A DNA stretch of 64,000 nucleotides, from the NCBI RefSeq assembly GCF_016774335.1, contig NZ_JAETWA010000041.1, positions 1 to 64,000 of the forward strand, in the 5' to 3' direction. This document shows, one piece after another, positions 36,210 to 46,238 of this stretch. The translations under genes and the position numbers were made by a program. The stretch comes from Luteimonas saliphila (GTDB lineage: Bacteria > Pseudomonadota > Gammaproteobacteria > Xanthomonadales > Xanthomonadaceae). Within the stretch, counting starts at the first letter, position 1, and each line of letters begins with the position of its first letter. The notes under the pieces are model-generated. The model made no database searches. It was not told the origin of the DNA and worked only from the letters and a program-made list of their open reading frames with translations.

Positions 36210-36560
36210 CTAGATCGGCATGTTCATCACGTCCTGGTAGGCCTGCACGAGCCGGTTGCGCACTTCGACCGTGGCCCGGAACGCGACCTGCGACTGCTGC
36301 ATCGCCACCATCACCCGGGCGAGGTCGGCGCGCGGGTCGCCCAGTTCGAACGCGTGCTGCAGGGCGCCGGCGTTGGCCTGGGTGGCGCTGACCTTGTCGA
36401 TGGTGTTGGACAGGGTCTGTGCGAACCCCGGTGCGGCGCCCGCCTTGCCGGCGCCGCCGACGTCGATCGCGTTCGAGGGCGCGACATCGGCGCGCGCCGC
36501 GCCCGTGCGCATCTCGTGCGCGCGGATCTGCGAAAGGATCGATGAGATGGCGTCGGTCAT
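36210..36560 (-). CDS. fliE: Flagellar rod/MS-ring junction protein FliE
   Basis: A 116-residue export substrate that joins the MS ring to the rod. The Ala/Gly-rich N-terminal half leads into the conserved C-terminal helices GDPRADLARVMVAMQQSQVA and VRNRLVQAYQDVMNMPI. It is the first gene of fliEFGHIJK and has a strong sigma-54 promoter 34 bases upstream. Confidence 0.96.
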   Translation of the reverse strand: MTDAISSILSQIRAHEMRTGAARADVAPSNAIDVGGAGKAGAAPGFAQTLSNTIDKVSATQANAGALQHAFELGDPRADLARVMVAMQQSQVAFRATVEVRNRLVQAYQDVMNMPI

Positions 36561-36593
36561 CGCGTGGGCTGCCGGTCGGTCTGGGTGGAATCA

Positions 36594-36609
36594 GGCAAGT
36601 CCCGTGCCA
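36594..36609 (-). promoter_or_regulatory. Sigma-54 promoter of the fliE operon
   Basis: Minus-strand TGGCACGGGACTTGCC is a perfect match to TGGCACG-N4-TTGCN. It lies between fleQ and fliE, so FleQ with RpoN is the expected activator of fliEFGHIJK. Confidence 0.9.
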
Positions 36610-36617
36610 CGCTGGCG

Positions 36618-38107
<1,490 letters not shown>

Positions 38108-38111
<4 letters not shown>

Positions 38112-38512
38112 GCCGAGGCCTCCGTGTCGTTGCCGGCGCCGTCCACGCCCGCGAGGGCCTCGAGCAGGGGCAGCACTTCGTGGATGTAGGCCAGCTTGCT
38201 GACGAAGGCATCGGCACCGGCGCGCAGCGCGTGCTCGCGGTGCTCGCCGTCGTCGAAATGGCTGGCGATGACGATGTAGGGCGGGTTGTCCTGGGCCTTG
38301 ATCAGGCGTGTGGCCTGCAGCCCGCCCATCTCGGGCATGGCCAGGTCCATCAGCACCACGTCCGGGCGCAGCACTTCGCACTGGGCGATCGCCTCGACGC
38401 CATTGCTGGCGGTGCCGGCCACGGTCAGCCAAGGCAGCCGCCGCAGGTGGCGCATGGCTGCGGAGATGAAGCCGGCATGGTCGTCGACGAGCAGCACGGA
38501 AATCTGGCGCAT
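38108..38512 (-). CDS. vemR: Single-domain response regulator VemR
   Basis: A 134-residue receiver domain without output: acidic pair D10/D11 (LLVDDHAGF), phospho-acceptor D56 ([13 protein letters not shown]), and the conserved Lys in [11 protein letters not shown]. Its position between rpoN2 and fleQ, overlapping both, is the arrangement known for VemR of Xanthomonas campestris, which controls motility and virulence by contacting FleQ. The cognate kinase is not next to it. Confidence 0.88.
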
Positions 38513-39900
38513 CACACACACTCCTGCCGGGCCTGGCGCGGGGCCAGGCGCTGGCGCGCGCGGGCCGGGCCGATGGCCAGCTGGTCGCGGTACTTGGCCA
38601 CGGTGCGGCGCGCGATGCGCACGCCCTGGCGGGCGAGCAGGCCGGCGATCACGTCGTCGGCCAGCGGCGCGGCGACGGGCTCGGCGTCGATCAGGCGCTT
38701 GACCATCGCCTTGACCGCGGTGCCGGCGATCCCGGCGCCTTCCAGCCGCACCGCGAACAGGCGCTTGAGCTCGAAGGTGCCGCGCGGGGTCTGGATGTAC
38801 TTGCCGCTGACGATCCGCGACACGGTGGACTCGTGCACGCCGATGGTGTCGGCGACTTCGCGCAGGGTCAGCGGCAGGATCGCCTCCGGGCCCTGGTCGA
38901 GGAAGTCGCGCTGGCGCTCGACCAGCACCTGCGCGGTGCGCAGCAGGGTGTCGTTGCGCATGGCCACGCCGCGCACCAGCCAGCGCGCCTCGTCGAGCAG
39001 GCCGCGCAGCACGGCATGGTCGCTGCCGGCGAGCGCACGCTCGCAATGCGCGGCGATGCGCACCTGCGGCGCGCCGCGGCGGTTGAGGGCGACGCGCCAG
39101 GCGCCACCGCCCTGCCAGGCCACGACGTCGGGGACGATGTGGCCGAGGTCGGCCTCCACCGGCGCCTGCACCGGGTGCGGGCGCAGGCCCAGGATCATGG
39201 CCACCGCGGCGCGCACCGCGTCGGCATCGGTCCGGGTCGCGGCGGCGAGGGCGGCCTCGTCGTGCGCGGCGAGCAGGTCGAGATGGTCGCCCAGGATCCG
39301 CAGCGCCAGCGCGCGGGTCGCGTCTTCCGGCAGCGCACGCAGCTGCGCGCGCAGGCACTCGCCGGCGTCGGTGGCGGCCATGCCCGGCCAGTCGCCGTGC
39401 AGCAGGCGCAGGCGCAGGAGGCCGACGTCGTCGGCACGCGCCGGGAACGCGGCGCGCGCCTGGGCGAGCAACGCATCGAGCGGCTGCTCCAGATAGCCGC
39501 GGTCGTCGCAGTGGTCGAGCCACCAGGCCGCGACCTCGAGGTCGCGCGCGTCCCAGTGCAGGGACAGCAGGCGCAGCAGGCGCAGGCGCGGATCGCTGGA
39601 CTCGCCGTCGGTGATGCGCAGCGTGGCGTCGTCGTCGCCGCCGATGCTGCCGCCGGACAGGAACGCCGGTTCCGGCAGTTCGTCCCAGGCGGCGACTTCG
39701 AGCGCGGCGGCCTCGGGCGTGTCTTCGGCCTCGGATTCCTCGGCGGCCTCGTCCTGCTCGAGCAGCGGGTTGCGCTCCAGCGCCTGGCGCAGCTCCTGTT
39801 CCAGCTGCGGAGCGGTCAGCTGCAGCAGCCGGATCGACTGCAGCAGCTGCGGCGTCAGGTTGACGCCCTGGACCATCCCGGTACGCATGTTGCCTTTCAT
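38512..39900 (-). CDS. rpoN: RNA polymerase sigma-54 factor RpoN (rpoN2 type)
   Basis: A 462-residue sigma-54. The Gln/Leu-rich activator-interacting region I is at the N-terminus ([20 protein letters not shown]). An acidic region II follows, then the core-binding region. The helix-turn-helix region is around [20 protein letters not shown], and the RpoN box is [10 protein letters not shown] near residue 440. The ATG at 39900 has GGAGA seven bases upstream; a longer in-frame extension to 40032 shows no family similarity and is excluded. Linkage to vemR-fleQ marks it as the flagellar paralogue. Confidence 0.96.
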   Translation of the reverse strand: MKGNMRTGMVQGVNLTPQLLQSIRLLQLTAPQLEQELRQALERNPLLEQDEAAEESEAEDTPEAAALEVAAWDELPEPAFLSGGSIGGDDDATLRITDGESSDPRLRLLRLLSLHWDARDLEVAAWWLDHCDDRGYLEQPLDALLAQARAAFPARADDVGLLRLRLLHGDWPGMAATDAGECLRAQLRALPEDATRALALRILGDHLDLLAAHDEAALAAATRTDADAVRAAVAMILGLRPHPVQAPVEADLGHIVPDVVAWQGGGAWRVALNRRGAPQVRIAAHCERALAGSDHAVLRGLLDEARWLVRGVAMRNDTLLRTAQVLVERQRDFLDQGPEAILPLTLREVADTIGVHESTVSRIVSGKYIQTPRGTFELKRLFAVRLEGAGIAGTAVKAMVKRLIDAEPVAAPLADDVIAGLLARQGVRIARRTVAKYRDQLAIGPARARQRLAPRQARQECV

Positions 39901-40098
39901 CGCCGCGTCTCCCGTGCCGACCCCTGTCGACCATGGAGGCAAGCGTGAGGCTCGGGTGACGGATCTCGAATCGGGGCGGACCCGGGTCCGGATCAGGGCT
40001 TTCCCGCGCCCTTGTCGGGGCGGCCCCGACATCGCGTCGTGTTTCCGACGCGCTGAGGGAAGAAGGTGACGCGGCGCGACGCTTTGCGTCAGCCCGGC

Positions 40099-40734
40099 TC
40101 AGGGGCGGTCGTGCAGGCGCAGCGCCACCCGCAACAGTTCCCCGGCGTTGCGGCAGCCGAGCGCCTCCATGATCCGCGCGCGGTGGGTTTCGACGGTCTT
40201 GACGCTGATGCCCAGGTCGCCGGCGATCTGCTTGGTGGTGCGGCCGGCGCCCAGGGCCTGCAGGATCTCGCGCTGCCGGCGGGGCAGTGCGTCGGGGTTG
40301 CCTTCGCCGCGGGCGCCGTTGCGGTAGCCCTGCAATTGCGGTGCCGAGACCTGGGGGCTGAGGTAGGTGCGGCCGGCGGCGGCAGCGCGGATGGCGATCT
40401 CGAGTTCCGCCGGCGCGGCCTCCTTGACCACGAAGCCCATTGCCCCGCGCGCCAGCGCCTCGCGCACGTGCAGGGCGTCGTCGTGCATCGACATGATCAC
40501 CACCGCCGAATCGGGCGCGGTGCGGCGCAACTCGGCGAGGGCGTCGAATCCGCTGCGCCCGGGCATCGACAGGTCGAGCAGGACGATGTGGGGCAGCGCC
40601 TCGCGGGTGCGCAGCACGGCCTCGTCGGCGCTGCTGGCCTCCGCCACCACCTCGATGTCCGCGAACGACTCCAGCAAGCGCCGCAGGCCGGCGCGCACCA
40701 GCGTGTGGTCATCGCAGATCAGTACTCGCAGCAA
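40099..40734 (-). CDS. LuxR/NarL-type response regulator
   Basis: A 211-residue two-domain regulator. The receiver has the acidic pair in VLICDDHTLVRAG and the phospho-acceptor Asp in IVLLDLSMPGRSG. The C-terminal NarL-type helix-turn-helix is LPRRQREILQALGAGRTTKQ and following ISVKTVETHRARI. The TTG start at 40734 has an AGGGGG site seven bases upstream; an in-frame GTG at 40764 without such a site would add ten residues. It lies alone between the PilZ gene and rpoN, with a 198-base gap before rpoN. No kinase is adjacent. Its target genes are unknown. Confidence 0.87.
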   Translation of the reverse strand: MLRVLICDDHTLVRAGLRRLLESFADIEVVAEASSADEAVLRTREALPHIVLLDLSMPGRSGFDALAELRRTAPDSAVVIMSMHDDALHVREALARGAMGFVVKEAAPAELEIAIRAAAAGRTYLSPQVSAPQLQGYRNGARGEGNPDALPRRQREILQALGAGRTTKQIAGDLGISVKTVETHRARIMEALGCRNAGELLRVALRLHDRP

Positions 40735-40820
40735 CGCATCGCCCCCTCGGCCCGCTGCCGCCACGATAGCGGCGCCATCCCGGCGTGCGCGCGAGGTCGC
40801 CTGAAAATGTGACGGGCCGC

Positions 40821-41381
40821 TCAGATTTCCGGATGCGGACGGCGGCTCTCGGCGATCGCGCGTCGATGGATGCGGAACAGGTGGCGTTCGAGTGCCGCCT
40901 CCAGTGCGGCGGGCAGGGCATCGAAGCGCAGCCAGCTGCGGACGCCGCCGTCGGTCGCCTCGCGGGCGATCTCAGTGGCGGGCAGCAGCAGCGCCGACGG
41001 CAACCAGTCCGCCGGTCGGACCCGGAACAGGCCGTTGCTGCCGGCCGGCGGCGGGTCCGCCAGTACCAGGCAGGCGCCGCGGGCCGACCATTGCAGGGCG
41101 CGCACCGGGTCGTCGTCGTCGTGGCGGCACAGCCCGGCCACCAGGGCGGTCAGCAGGTCGAGCTTGGCCTCGATCCGGTGCAGGGCATGGTCGCCGGCGT
41201 CCGGTTCTTCGGGCCGCGGCCCGTCCTCGACCACCGCCAGCGTGCGCAGTAGCGCTTCGCCGCTGGCCGCCAGCACCGGATCGGCGCGCTGCGGCCGGGG
41301 CAGGAACGTTGCCGGGCGCAGCTCCTCGCAGGCGAGGGTGTCGCCGAACAGCAGTTCCGCGGCGGCGGCGGGCGTGGTCAC
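40821..41381 (-). CDS. Atypical PilZ-domain protein at the end of the fliDST operon
   Basis: A 186-residue soluble protein. A helical, Asp/Ala-rich N-terminal half is followed by a PilZ-like beta-barrel region: ALQWSARGACLVLADPPP, LFRVRPADWLPSALLLPATE, then LFRIHRRAIAESRR. The canonical RxxxR and D/NxSxxG c-di-GMP signatures are not clear. It may therefore act as an adaptor rather than a c-di-GMP sensor. The GTG start overlaps the fliT stop as GTGA, tying it to filament assembly. PilZ genes in this place affect motility in Xanthomonas. Confidence 0.72.
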   Translation of the reverse strand: MTTPAAAAELLFGDTLACEELRPATFLPRPQRADPVLAASGEALLRTLAVVEDGPRPEEPDAGDHALHRIEAKLDLLTALVAGLCRHDDDDPVRALQWSARGACLVLADPPPAGSNGLFRVRPADWLPSALLLPATEIAREATDGGVRSWLRFDALPAALEAALERHLFRIHRRAIAESRRPHPEI

Positions 41382-41659
41382 GCCAGTGCCTGCCGCCAGG
41401 CGCGGGCGCCGCGCTGATCCTGGTGGAGCTTGTCCAGGCTGCGGCCGACCTCGTCGCGCGCAGCCCGGACCTCGTCGGCCAGCGCCTGCTGCGCGGCCAG
41501 CAGCGCGCGCCACGGCGCCTGCGGCTGGGTACTGAAATCGACCCCGGCCACGGCCGCGACCACGGCCCGGTCGTGCGCCTGCAGCAGCGCGTTCGCGCGG
41601 TCCCAGGCGTCGGCGGCGATCGCCGCGCGGACCTCGTCCACGGGCAGGACCGGGATCAC
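41378..41659 (-). CDS. fliT: FliT-like flagellar export chaperone
   Basis: A 93-residue helical protein with low similarity to any strict motif. Size, predicted helices (PVDEVRAAIAADAWDRANAL, ARDEVGRSLDKLHQDQRGAR) and position directly after fliS suggest a FliT-type chaperone of FliD. The GTG at 41659 is chosen because it overlaps the fliS stop as GTGA. A start upstream at 41689 would need a 34-base overlap. Confidence 0.68.
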   Translation of the reverse strand: MIPVLPVDEVRAAIAADAWDRANALLQAHDRAVVAAVAGVDFSTQPQAPWRALLAAQQALADEVRAARDEVGRSLDKLHQDQRGARAWRQALA

Positions 41660-42048
41660 GGTCCCACCGCCGGCGCGATCGCCAGCCATGCCGATTCGAT
41701 GTCGCCGAGCAGGGCGTCGACCTCATGCAGGGGCGTCGCATCGTTCTCGGCGTTGGCCGCGAGCAGGCGCCTTTGCGCGTAGTCGTACAGCGCCTGCAGT
41801 CCGTCGGCGATCTCGCCGCCGGCCTCCAGGTTGAGCGCGCCGTTGAGCCCGCCGATGATGGCGCTGGCGTCGCTGATCGCCTGCGACTTGCGCGGCAGGT
41901 CGCCGCGTTGCAGGCAGGCCGCGGCCAGCCGCGCGCGTTCGCGCGCGCCGGCGAGCATCAGCGCGATCAGCCGGTGGGGACTGGCTTCCAGCGCCGCGCT
42001 GGACACGCCGGTCTGCCGGTACTGGTTGGCGAGGATGCGGGCGTTCAT
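41656..42048 (-). CDS. fliS: Flagellin export chaperone FliS
   Basis: A 130-residue helical chaperone with the conserved family start YRQTGVSSAALEASPHRLIA and the later LQALYDYAQRRLLAANAEND. It binds the flagellin C-terminus in the cytosol and prevents premature polymerisation. It follows fliD by one base. Confidence 0.96.
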   Translation of the reverse strand: MNARILANQYRQTGVSSAALEASPHRLIALMLAGARERARLAAACLQRGDLPRKSQAISDASAIIGGLNGALNLEAGGEIADGLQALYDYAQRRLLAANAENDATPLHEVDALLGDIESAWLAIAPAVGP

Positions 42049-42049
42049 G

Positions 42050-43393
42050 TCAGTCCGTGGATTTGCCGATGGCGAGCTGCTGGGTCAGGAAGTTGCTGCT
42101 GCTCTGGAGCGAACTGAGCAGCACGTCGAGCGCGGTGAACTGGGTGCGGTAGCGCGATTCGGCCTGGCTCATGCGGAAGTCGAGCGCGCTGCGTTGGCTG
42201 GCGAGCGCCTTGCTGCGAGCGGCCAGGCTCTGGCTGCGGCCCTGCAGCAGGCCCTCGGGATCGACCAGCCGGTCGACGACGGCATCGACCTTGCCGACCA
42301 GGCCGTCGCCGCCCGCGAACACGCGCGCGGCCGCCGCGGGATTGGCGGCGAGCCCGGCGTCGAACGCCGCCTCGTCCAGCTTGAGCGTGCCGTCCTTGTT
42401 GATGGTGATGCCGAGCGCCTTCAGGTCGGTGACGTTGTCGCCGAGGATGTCGCGCAGTTCGCGGGTGGCATTGCGCACCATCGCGTCGCCGTTGAGCGCC
42501 GCCGCGACCTTGGTGGCGGGGTTGTAGGCGGTGGTCTGGGTGATGGCGCCCAGCGCCGCGTTGTAGGCGCCGACGAAACTCTTGACCGCGGTGCGCTGGA
42601 GGCTGGCATCGTTCTCGATGCGCAGGTCGCGCACGACGCCCGGCTCGGCCTTGGTCAGGGTCAGGCTGACGCCGTGGATGAGGTCGGCCATGGTATTGGC
42701 CGAACTGGTGCGCTCGATGCCGTCGACCTTCACCCGGGCGTCGGCGGCCGGCAGCAGTTGCGTCAGGCCCGACGGGCCGTCGGGATCGTAGGCGAGCGCC
42801 GACAGGCCGCCGTCGCCGCCGCTGGCGGTGACCGTCAGTGCGCCGGCGGTCCCGGAATCGACCGCGTTGAGGACCAGGTGCGGGCCGTCGTCGCCGGTGA
42901 CGATCGTGGCGGAGACGGTCTTGCCGCCGGCGCTGGCGTTGATCGCATCGCGGATGTCGGCGAGCGTGTTGGCGGGCGCGTCGATATCGATCGTGAGCGT
43001 GGTGTCGCCGGCACGGATGGTGAGCGTGCCGGTGCCGATCGCGGCGTCGGCCGCAAACGCGCCGGAGGTGAGCTTCTGCGCGCTCGCCAGCGCCAGCACT
43101 TCGATCTGGTAGCGGCCGGCGGCGGCCCCCGTGCCGGCGGTGGCGGAGAAGTTGGCTTCGGGCGGCAGGATCGCCTTGCGCGCCTGCAGGTTGGTGGGCG
43201 CGGTCAGTGCGTTGACGGCGGTGCCGAGCGCGGAGAATGCGCCGCGCAGCTGGCCGATGGCCGAGACCTGGGCGTTGACCTGGCGTTCGCTGCGGGCGAT
43301 GCGCGCATCGGGCTGGGCGCGGTCGGCCGCGACCAGCTGCGCGACCATGGTCGGCACATCGAGCTTGCCGGCGGTGCCGATGGTGGTGCTCAT
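42050..43393 (-). CDS. fliD: Filament cap protein FliD
   Basis: A 447-residue hook-associated protein 2. The N-terminal coiled region (KLDVPTMVAQLVAADRAQPD) and C-terminal coiled region (LQSSSNFLTQQLAI) flank a Gly/Asp/Thr-rich central part with DTTLTIDIDAPANTLADIRD, typical of FliD. It caps the growing filament. No convincing promoter was found directly upstream; a very stable hairpin and the fliC terminator lie between fliC and fliD. Confidence 0.95.
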   Translation of the reverse strand: MSTTIGTAGKLDVPTMVAQLVAADRAQPDARIARSERQVNAQVSAIGQLRGAFSALGTAVNALTAPTNLQARKAILPPEANFSATAGTGAAAGRYQIEVLALASAQKLTSGAFAADAAIGTGTLTIRAGDTTLTIDIDAPANTLADIRDAINASAGGKTVSATIVTGDDGPHLVLNAVDSGTAGALTVTASGGDGGLSALAYDPDGPSGLTQLLPAADARVKVDGIERTSSANTMADLIHGVSLTLTKAEPGVVRDLRIENDASLQRTAVKSFVGAYNAALGAITQTTAYNPATKVAAALNGDAMVRNATRELRDILGDNVTDLKALGITINKDGTLKLDEAAFDAGLAANPAAAARVFAGGDGLVGKVDAVVDRLVDPEGLLQGRSQSLAARSKALASQRSALDFRMSQAESRYRTQFTALDVLLSSLQSSSNFLTQQLAIGKSTD

Positions 43394-43514
43394 CGTGGCG
43401 CCTGCCGGCGGATGTGGGCCGGGACGACGGCATGGGCCGGGCGTTCAGGGCGCTGGCGATGCATGGCGTGCTCCTCGGCGGGACGGATGCGGGGTGGTGC
43501 GGTGGGACGGGAAT

Positions 43515-43577
43515 TCCCGCAGGCGCTGCGCAAGCCGCGGATGGCGGCAAGGGTCGCGGCTTGCGCAGCGCCTGCGG
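43515..43577. repeat. Perfect 24-base inverted repeat with a 15-base loop, fliC-fliD gap
   Basis: Arms 43515-43538 (CCCGCAGGCGCTGCGCAAGC...) and 43554-43577 are exact reverse complements. There is no T-run on either side, so it is not a standard intrinsic terminator. It may be a mobile palindrome or an RNA-stabilising hairpin. The 308-base fliC-fliD gap contains this, the terminator at 43656-43695 and no supported gene. Confidence 0.93.
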
Positions 43578-43655
43578 GACAACGTGGAGCGTGAAGCGGA
43601 TGCGGCCGCCGGATGCGAAGCGTCGGGGACGCGGGTCCGCGCCGGCCAGGTCGTG

Positions 43656-43695
43656 CAAAAAATGCACGGGACGCGGCCGCAGCCGCGCCCCGTGC
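43656..43695 (-). terminator. Rho-independent terminator of fliC
   Basis: On the minus strand a 14-base stem (one mismatch) with a 4-base loop begins 6 bases after the fliC stop. It is followed by ATTTTTTG. This ends the fliC transcript and separates it from fliD. Confidence 0.92.
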
Positions 43696-43701
43696 GAACC
43701 A

Positions 43702-44868
43702 TCAGCGGAGCAGGCTGAGCACGCCCTGCGACGACTGGTTGGCCTGGGCCAGCATCGCGGTGCCGGCCTGCTGCAGGATCTGGTTGCGCGAGAGCTGCGC
43801 GGATTCCTTGGCGAAGTCGGCGTCCTGGATCCGGCTGCGTGCAGCCGACAGGTTCTCCGAGGTGGTCGACAGGTTGGCGACGACCGAGGTGAAGCGGTTC
43901 TGCACCGCACCCATGTCGGCGCGCGCGGAGTTGATGGCGGTCAGTGCGCCGTCCATCGCCAGCATCGCAGCGTCGGCGCCGTTGGCCGTGGAGATGTCCA
44001 GGGTGGCGAAGCCGGTCTGGGCCGTGCCGGCGACGACCGTCGCGGTGCCGTCCGTCGAGCCCGCGGTCACGCCGCTGACGTTGGTCAGGTTGGCCAGGGT
44101 CAGGGTCTCGTCGGTCGAGGTGATCGCACCCGTCGCGTCCATCGTCACGTTGGCCAGCGCGGTATTGGCGGGCAGAGCCTTGGCGGCATCGAACGCGGCG
44201 ACGAGGGCGGCGGTCGCCGCTGCCGCATCGGCGGCGCCGTCGGCGGTGGTGATCGTCACGCCGTTGATGTCGAGCGACACGCCGGTCGCGAAGGCCGTGG
44301 CGGTCGCCGCTGCCGTCGTCTGCGTGTAGGTGGTGGTGCTCGCCGAGGTCCAGCTGCCGAGGGCGCTGGAACGCGCGTCGACGATGTTGGCGATGTCGAT
44401 CGTCTCGCCCTGGTTGGCGCCGACCTGGAAGCTCTGGTTCTGGAACGAACCGTCGAGCAGCTTGACGTCGTTGAAGTTGGTGGTGCTGGCGACGCGGTCG
44501 ATTTCCGCCTTCAGCTGCTGGGCTTCGGCGTTCAGCGCGGCGCGGTCGGACGGGGAGTTGGTGGCGTTGCGCGACTGCACGGCCAGCTCGCGGATGCGCT
44601 GCAGGTTGTTGCCGATCTCGGCCATCGCGCCTTCGGCGGTCTGCGACAGCGAGATGCCGTCGTTGGCGTTGCGGGCGGCCTGGTCCATGCCGCGGATCTG
44701 GGTGGTGAAGCGCTGCGAGATGGCGAGGCCGGCGGCGTCGTCCTTCGCGCTGTTGATGCGCATGCCGGACGACAGGCGCTGCAGGCTGGTGGCGAGGTCG
44801 GCGCCGGACGCGGTCAGGTTGCGCTGCGCATTGAGCGACATCACGTTGGTGTTGATGACAGACGACAT
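43702..44868 (-). CDS. fliC: Flagellin FliC
   Basis: A 388-residue flagellin. The conserved N-terminal D0/D1 is INTNVMSLNAQRNLTASGAD, then LSSGMRINSAKDDAAGLAIS. The variable middle (about residues 170-290) is Ala/Thr-rich, and the C-terminal D1/D0 ends around SRNQILQQAGTAMLAQANQS and GVLSLLR. It is the only flagellin in the window. It has AGGAG eight bases before the ATG, a strong sigma-28 promoter and its own terminator, consistent with high, independent expression. Confidence 0.98.
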   Translation of the reverse strand: MSSVINTNVMSLNAQRNLTASGADLATSLQRLSSGMRINSAKDDAAGLAISQRFTTQIRGMDQAARNANDGISLSQTAEGAMAEIGNNLQRIRELAVQSRNATNSPSDRAALNAEAQQLKAEIDRVASTTNFNDVKLLDGSFQNQSFQVGANQGETIDIANIVDARSSALGSWTSASTTTYTQTTAAATATAFATGVSLDINGVTITTADGAADAAAATAALVAAFDAAKALPANTALANVTMDATGAITSTDETLTLANLTNVSGVTAGSTDGTATVVAGTAQTGFATLDISTANGADAAMLAMDGALTAINSARADMGAVQNRFTSVVANLSTTSENLSAARSRIQDADFAKESAQLSRNQILQQAGTAMLAQANQSSQGVLSLLR

Positions 44869-44968
44869 TTGAACATCTCCTGGAAGGTTGGGTCCGGCGG
44901 CGACGAGAAGGCTGGGCCGGTGTTCGCAGGGTGCTGACCGGGATTGGTCCTCGCCGCTGCTGTGATGG

Positions 44969-44995
44969 GTAACGGCGCCGGCGTGTCAAGCTTTA
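44969..44995 (-). promoter_or_regulatory. Sigma-28 (FliA) promoter of fliC
   Basis: Minus-strand TAAAGCTT-N11-GCCGTTAC, essentially ideal in -35 and spacing, about 100 bases upstream of the flagellin ATG in the flgL-fliC gap. It serves as the local reference for the -10 GCCGTTAC. Confidence 0.92.
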
Positions 44996-45023
44996 GGGCC
45001 GGCGCGACCCAAAGGGAGAACTG

Positions 45024-46226
45024 CTACAAGCGGTCGAACAACGACAGCGTCTGCACGCGCAGCATCGTCTTCTGCGCCGCTTCCAGCGCGGTGAGCTGCA
45101 GCGAGAGGCGACTGGCGGCCTCGGCGAAATCGACGTCGCGCAGTTCCGACAACGACTGGGTGAGAGTGAGGTCGCCCGCACTGCGCGCGTCCTCCGCGGT
45201 CTCCAGCGCCGCCAGGCGCGAACCGGTGCCCGACCGCAGCGCCAGCATGTGGTTCTGCGCAGAGGCCAGGTCGCCGAGCGCGGCACCGACGAGGTTGTCG
45301 CGCCGCGCGAACTCCGCGGCGGTCGCCGCAGGCGCTTCCAGCGCGTCGACCAGTCCCTGCAGGGTGGCGAAGATATCGCGCGTGGGCGCGGGTTCCACCG
45401 TGAACGTGTCGCCCGTCGCGGGCGCCCCGGTCAGGGTGAGCTGCATGCCGGCGGCGTTGATGGTGGCGCCATCGGCGTAGGCGCCGGTGGCCAGCTCCGT
45501 GCCCGACGGATCGAGCACGCGCCAGGTGTCCGCGCTGGTGAACTCCACCCGCAGCGGTTGCCCGCCCCAGGCCGCGTGGTCGGCGACCGCGCTCGATTGC
45601 AGTACGCCGCTGCCGGTGTTGGCGGTCGCGGCGCTGCCGCGGACGATGCCGTCGCCGGTGCGCACGCGCAGGAACACGTCGCTGCCGGCGTCGCCATCGG
45701 CGACCCACTGGTCCGGCGCGACTTCGACCACGTTGCGGCCGTCGTCGCCGGCGTAGGCCACGGTGCCGGCGTTGTCGGCGAACGGGATGATCCCGTCGCG
45801 CGAGCCGGCGAACAGGCGGCGGCCGTTGCCGTCGTCGCGGTTGGCGATCGCCAGCAGTTCGCTGCGTACCGCGCGCAGTTCCGCGGCGACCGAGGCCCGG
45901 TCCTGCGCCGACATCGCGCCGCTGTTGGCCTGGATCGCGAGTTCGCGGGCGCGGTTGAGCTGGTTGCCGACATCTGCCAGCGCCGATTCCTGCGAACGCA
46001 GGCGGTGCTGGACAAGATTGGCGTTGCGGTCCTGCTGGCCGAGCGAGGCCAGGGCATGGTCGAGCTGCTGGGCGCGGGCCATCGCGGCGGGATCGTCGGC
46101 GGCGCGCTGCAGCTTCGTGTTGCTGACTAGTTCCTGCTGGGTGCGCGCCACGCGTTGCTGCTGCTGCAGCATGCCCTGGAGGCCCTGCGCGTACAGGCCG
46201 GCGGTGGAGATGCGGAGTGCGCTCAT
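45024..46226 (-). CDS. flgL: Hook-filament junction protein FlgL
   Basis: A 400-residue HAP3. The flagellin-like N-terminus (LRISTAGLYAQGLQGMLQQQ, RVARTQQELVSNTKLQRAAD) and C-terminus (LQLTALEAAQKTMLRVQTLS) flank a beta-rich middle. It joins FlgK to the flagellin filament. It follows flgK by 12 bases and precedes the fliC promoter. Confidence 0.95.
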   Translation of the reverse strand: MSALRISTAGLYAQGLQGMLQQQQRVARTQQELVSNTKLQRAADDPAAMARAQQLDHALASLGQQDRNANLVQHRLRSQESALADVGNQLNRARELAIQANSGAMSAQDRASVAAELRAVRSELLAIANRDDGNGRRLFAGSRDGIIPFADNAGTVAYAGDDGRNVVEVAPDQWVADGDAGSDVFLRVRTGDGIVRGSAATANTGSGVLQSSAVADHAAWGGQPLRVEFTSADTWRVLDPSGTELATGAYADGATINAAGMQLTLTGAPATGDTFTVEPAPTRDIFATLQGLVDALEAPAATAAEFARRDNLVGAALGDLASAQNHMLALRSGTGSRLAALETAEDARSAGDLTLTQSLSELRDVDFAEAASRLSLQLTALEAAQKTMLRVQTLSLFDRL

Positions 46227-46238
46227 GATGGCGGATCC

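Noticed and set aside
39901..40032. 44-residue N-terminal extension of RpoN
   Set aside because: Sigma-54 proteins begin close to the [14 protein letters not shown] region; the extension has no similarity and a good ribosome binding site precedes ATG 39900.
39901..40098. Possible sigma-54 promoter upstream of rpoN (TTGCC near 39940)
   Set aside because: The required -24 GG is AG and the CACG element is misplaced; no reliable promoter was identified in this gap.
43455..43480. Possible sigma-54 promoter for fliD (GG-N10-GC on the minus strand)
   Set aside because: Only the invariant GG and GC fit; CACG and TTGC are missing, so it is no better than chance.
43414..44937. Plus-strand frame of 507 codons opposite fliC
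   Set aside because: Fully antisense to flagellin; composition is a mirror of the coding strand.
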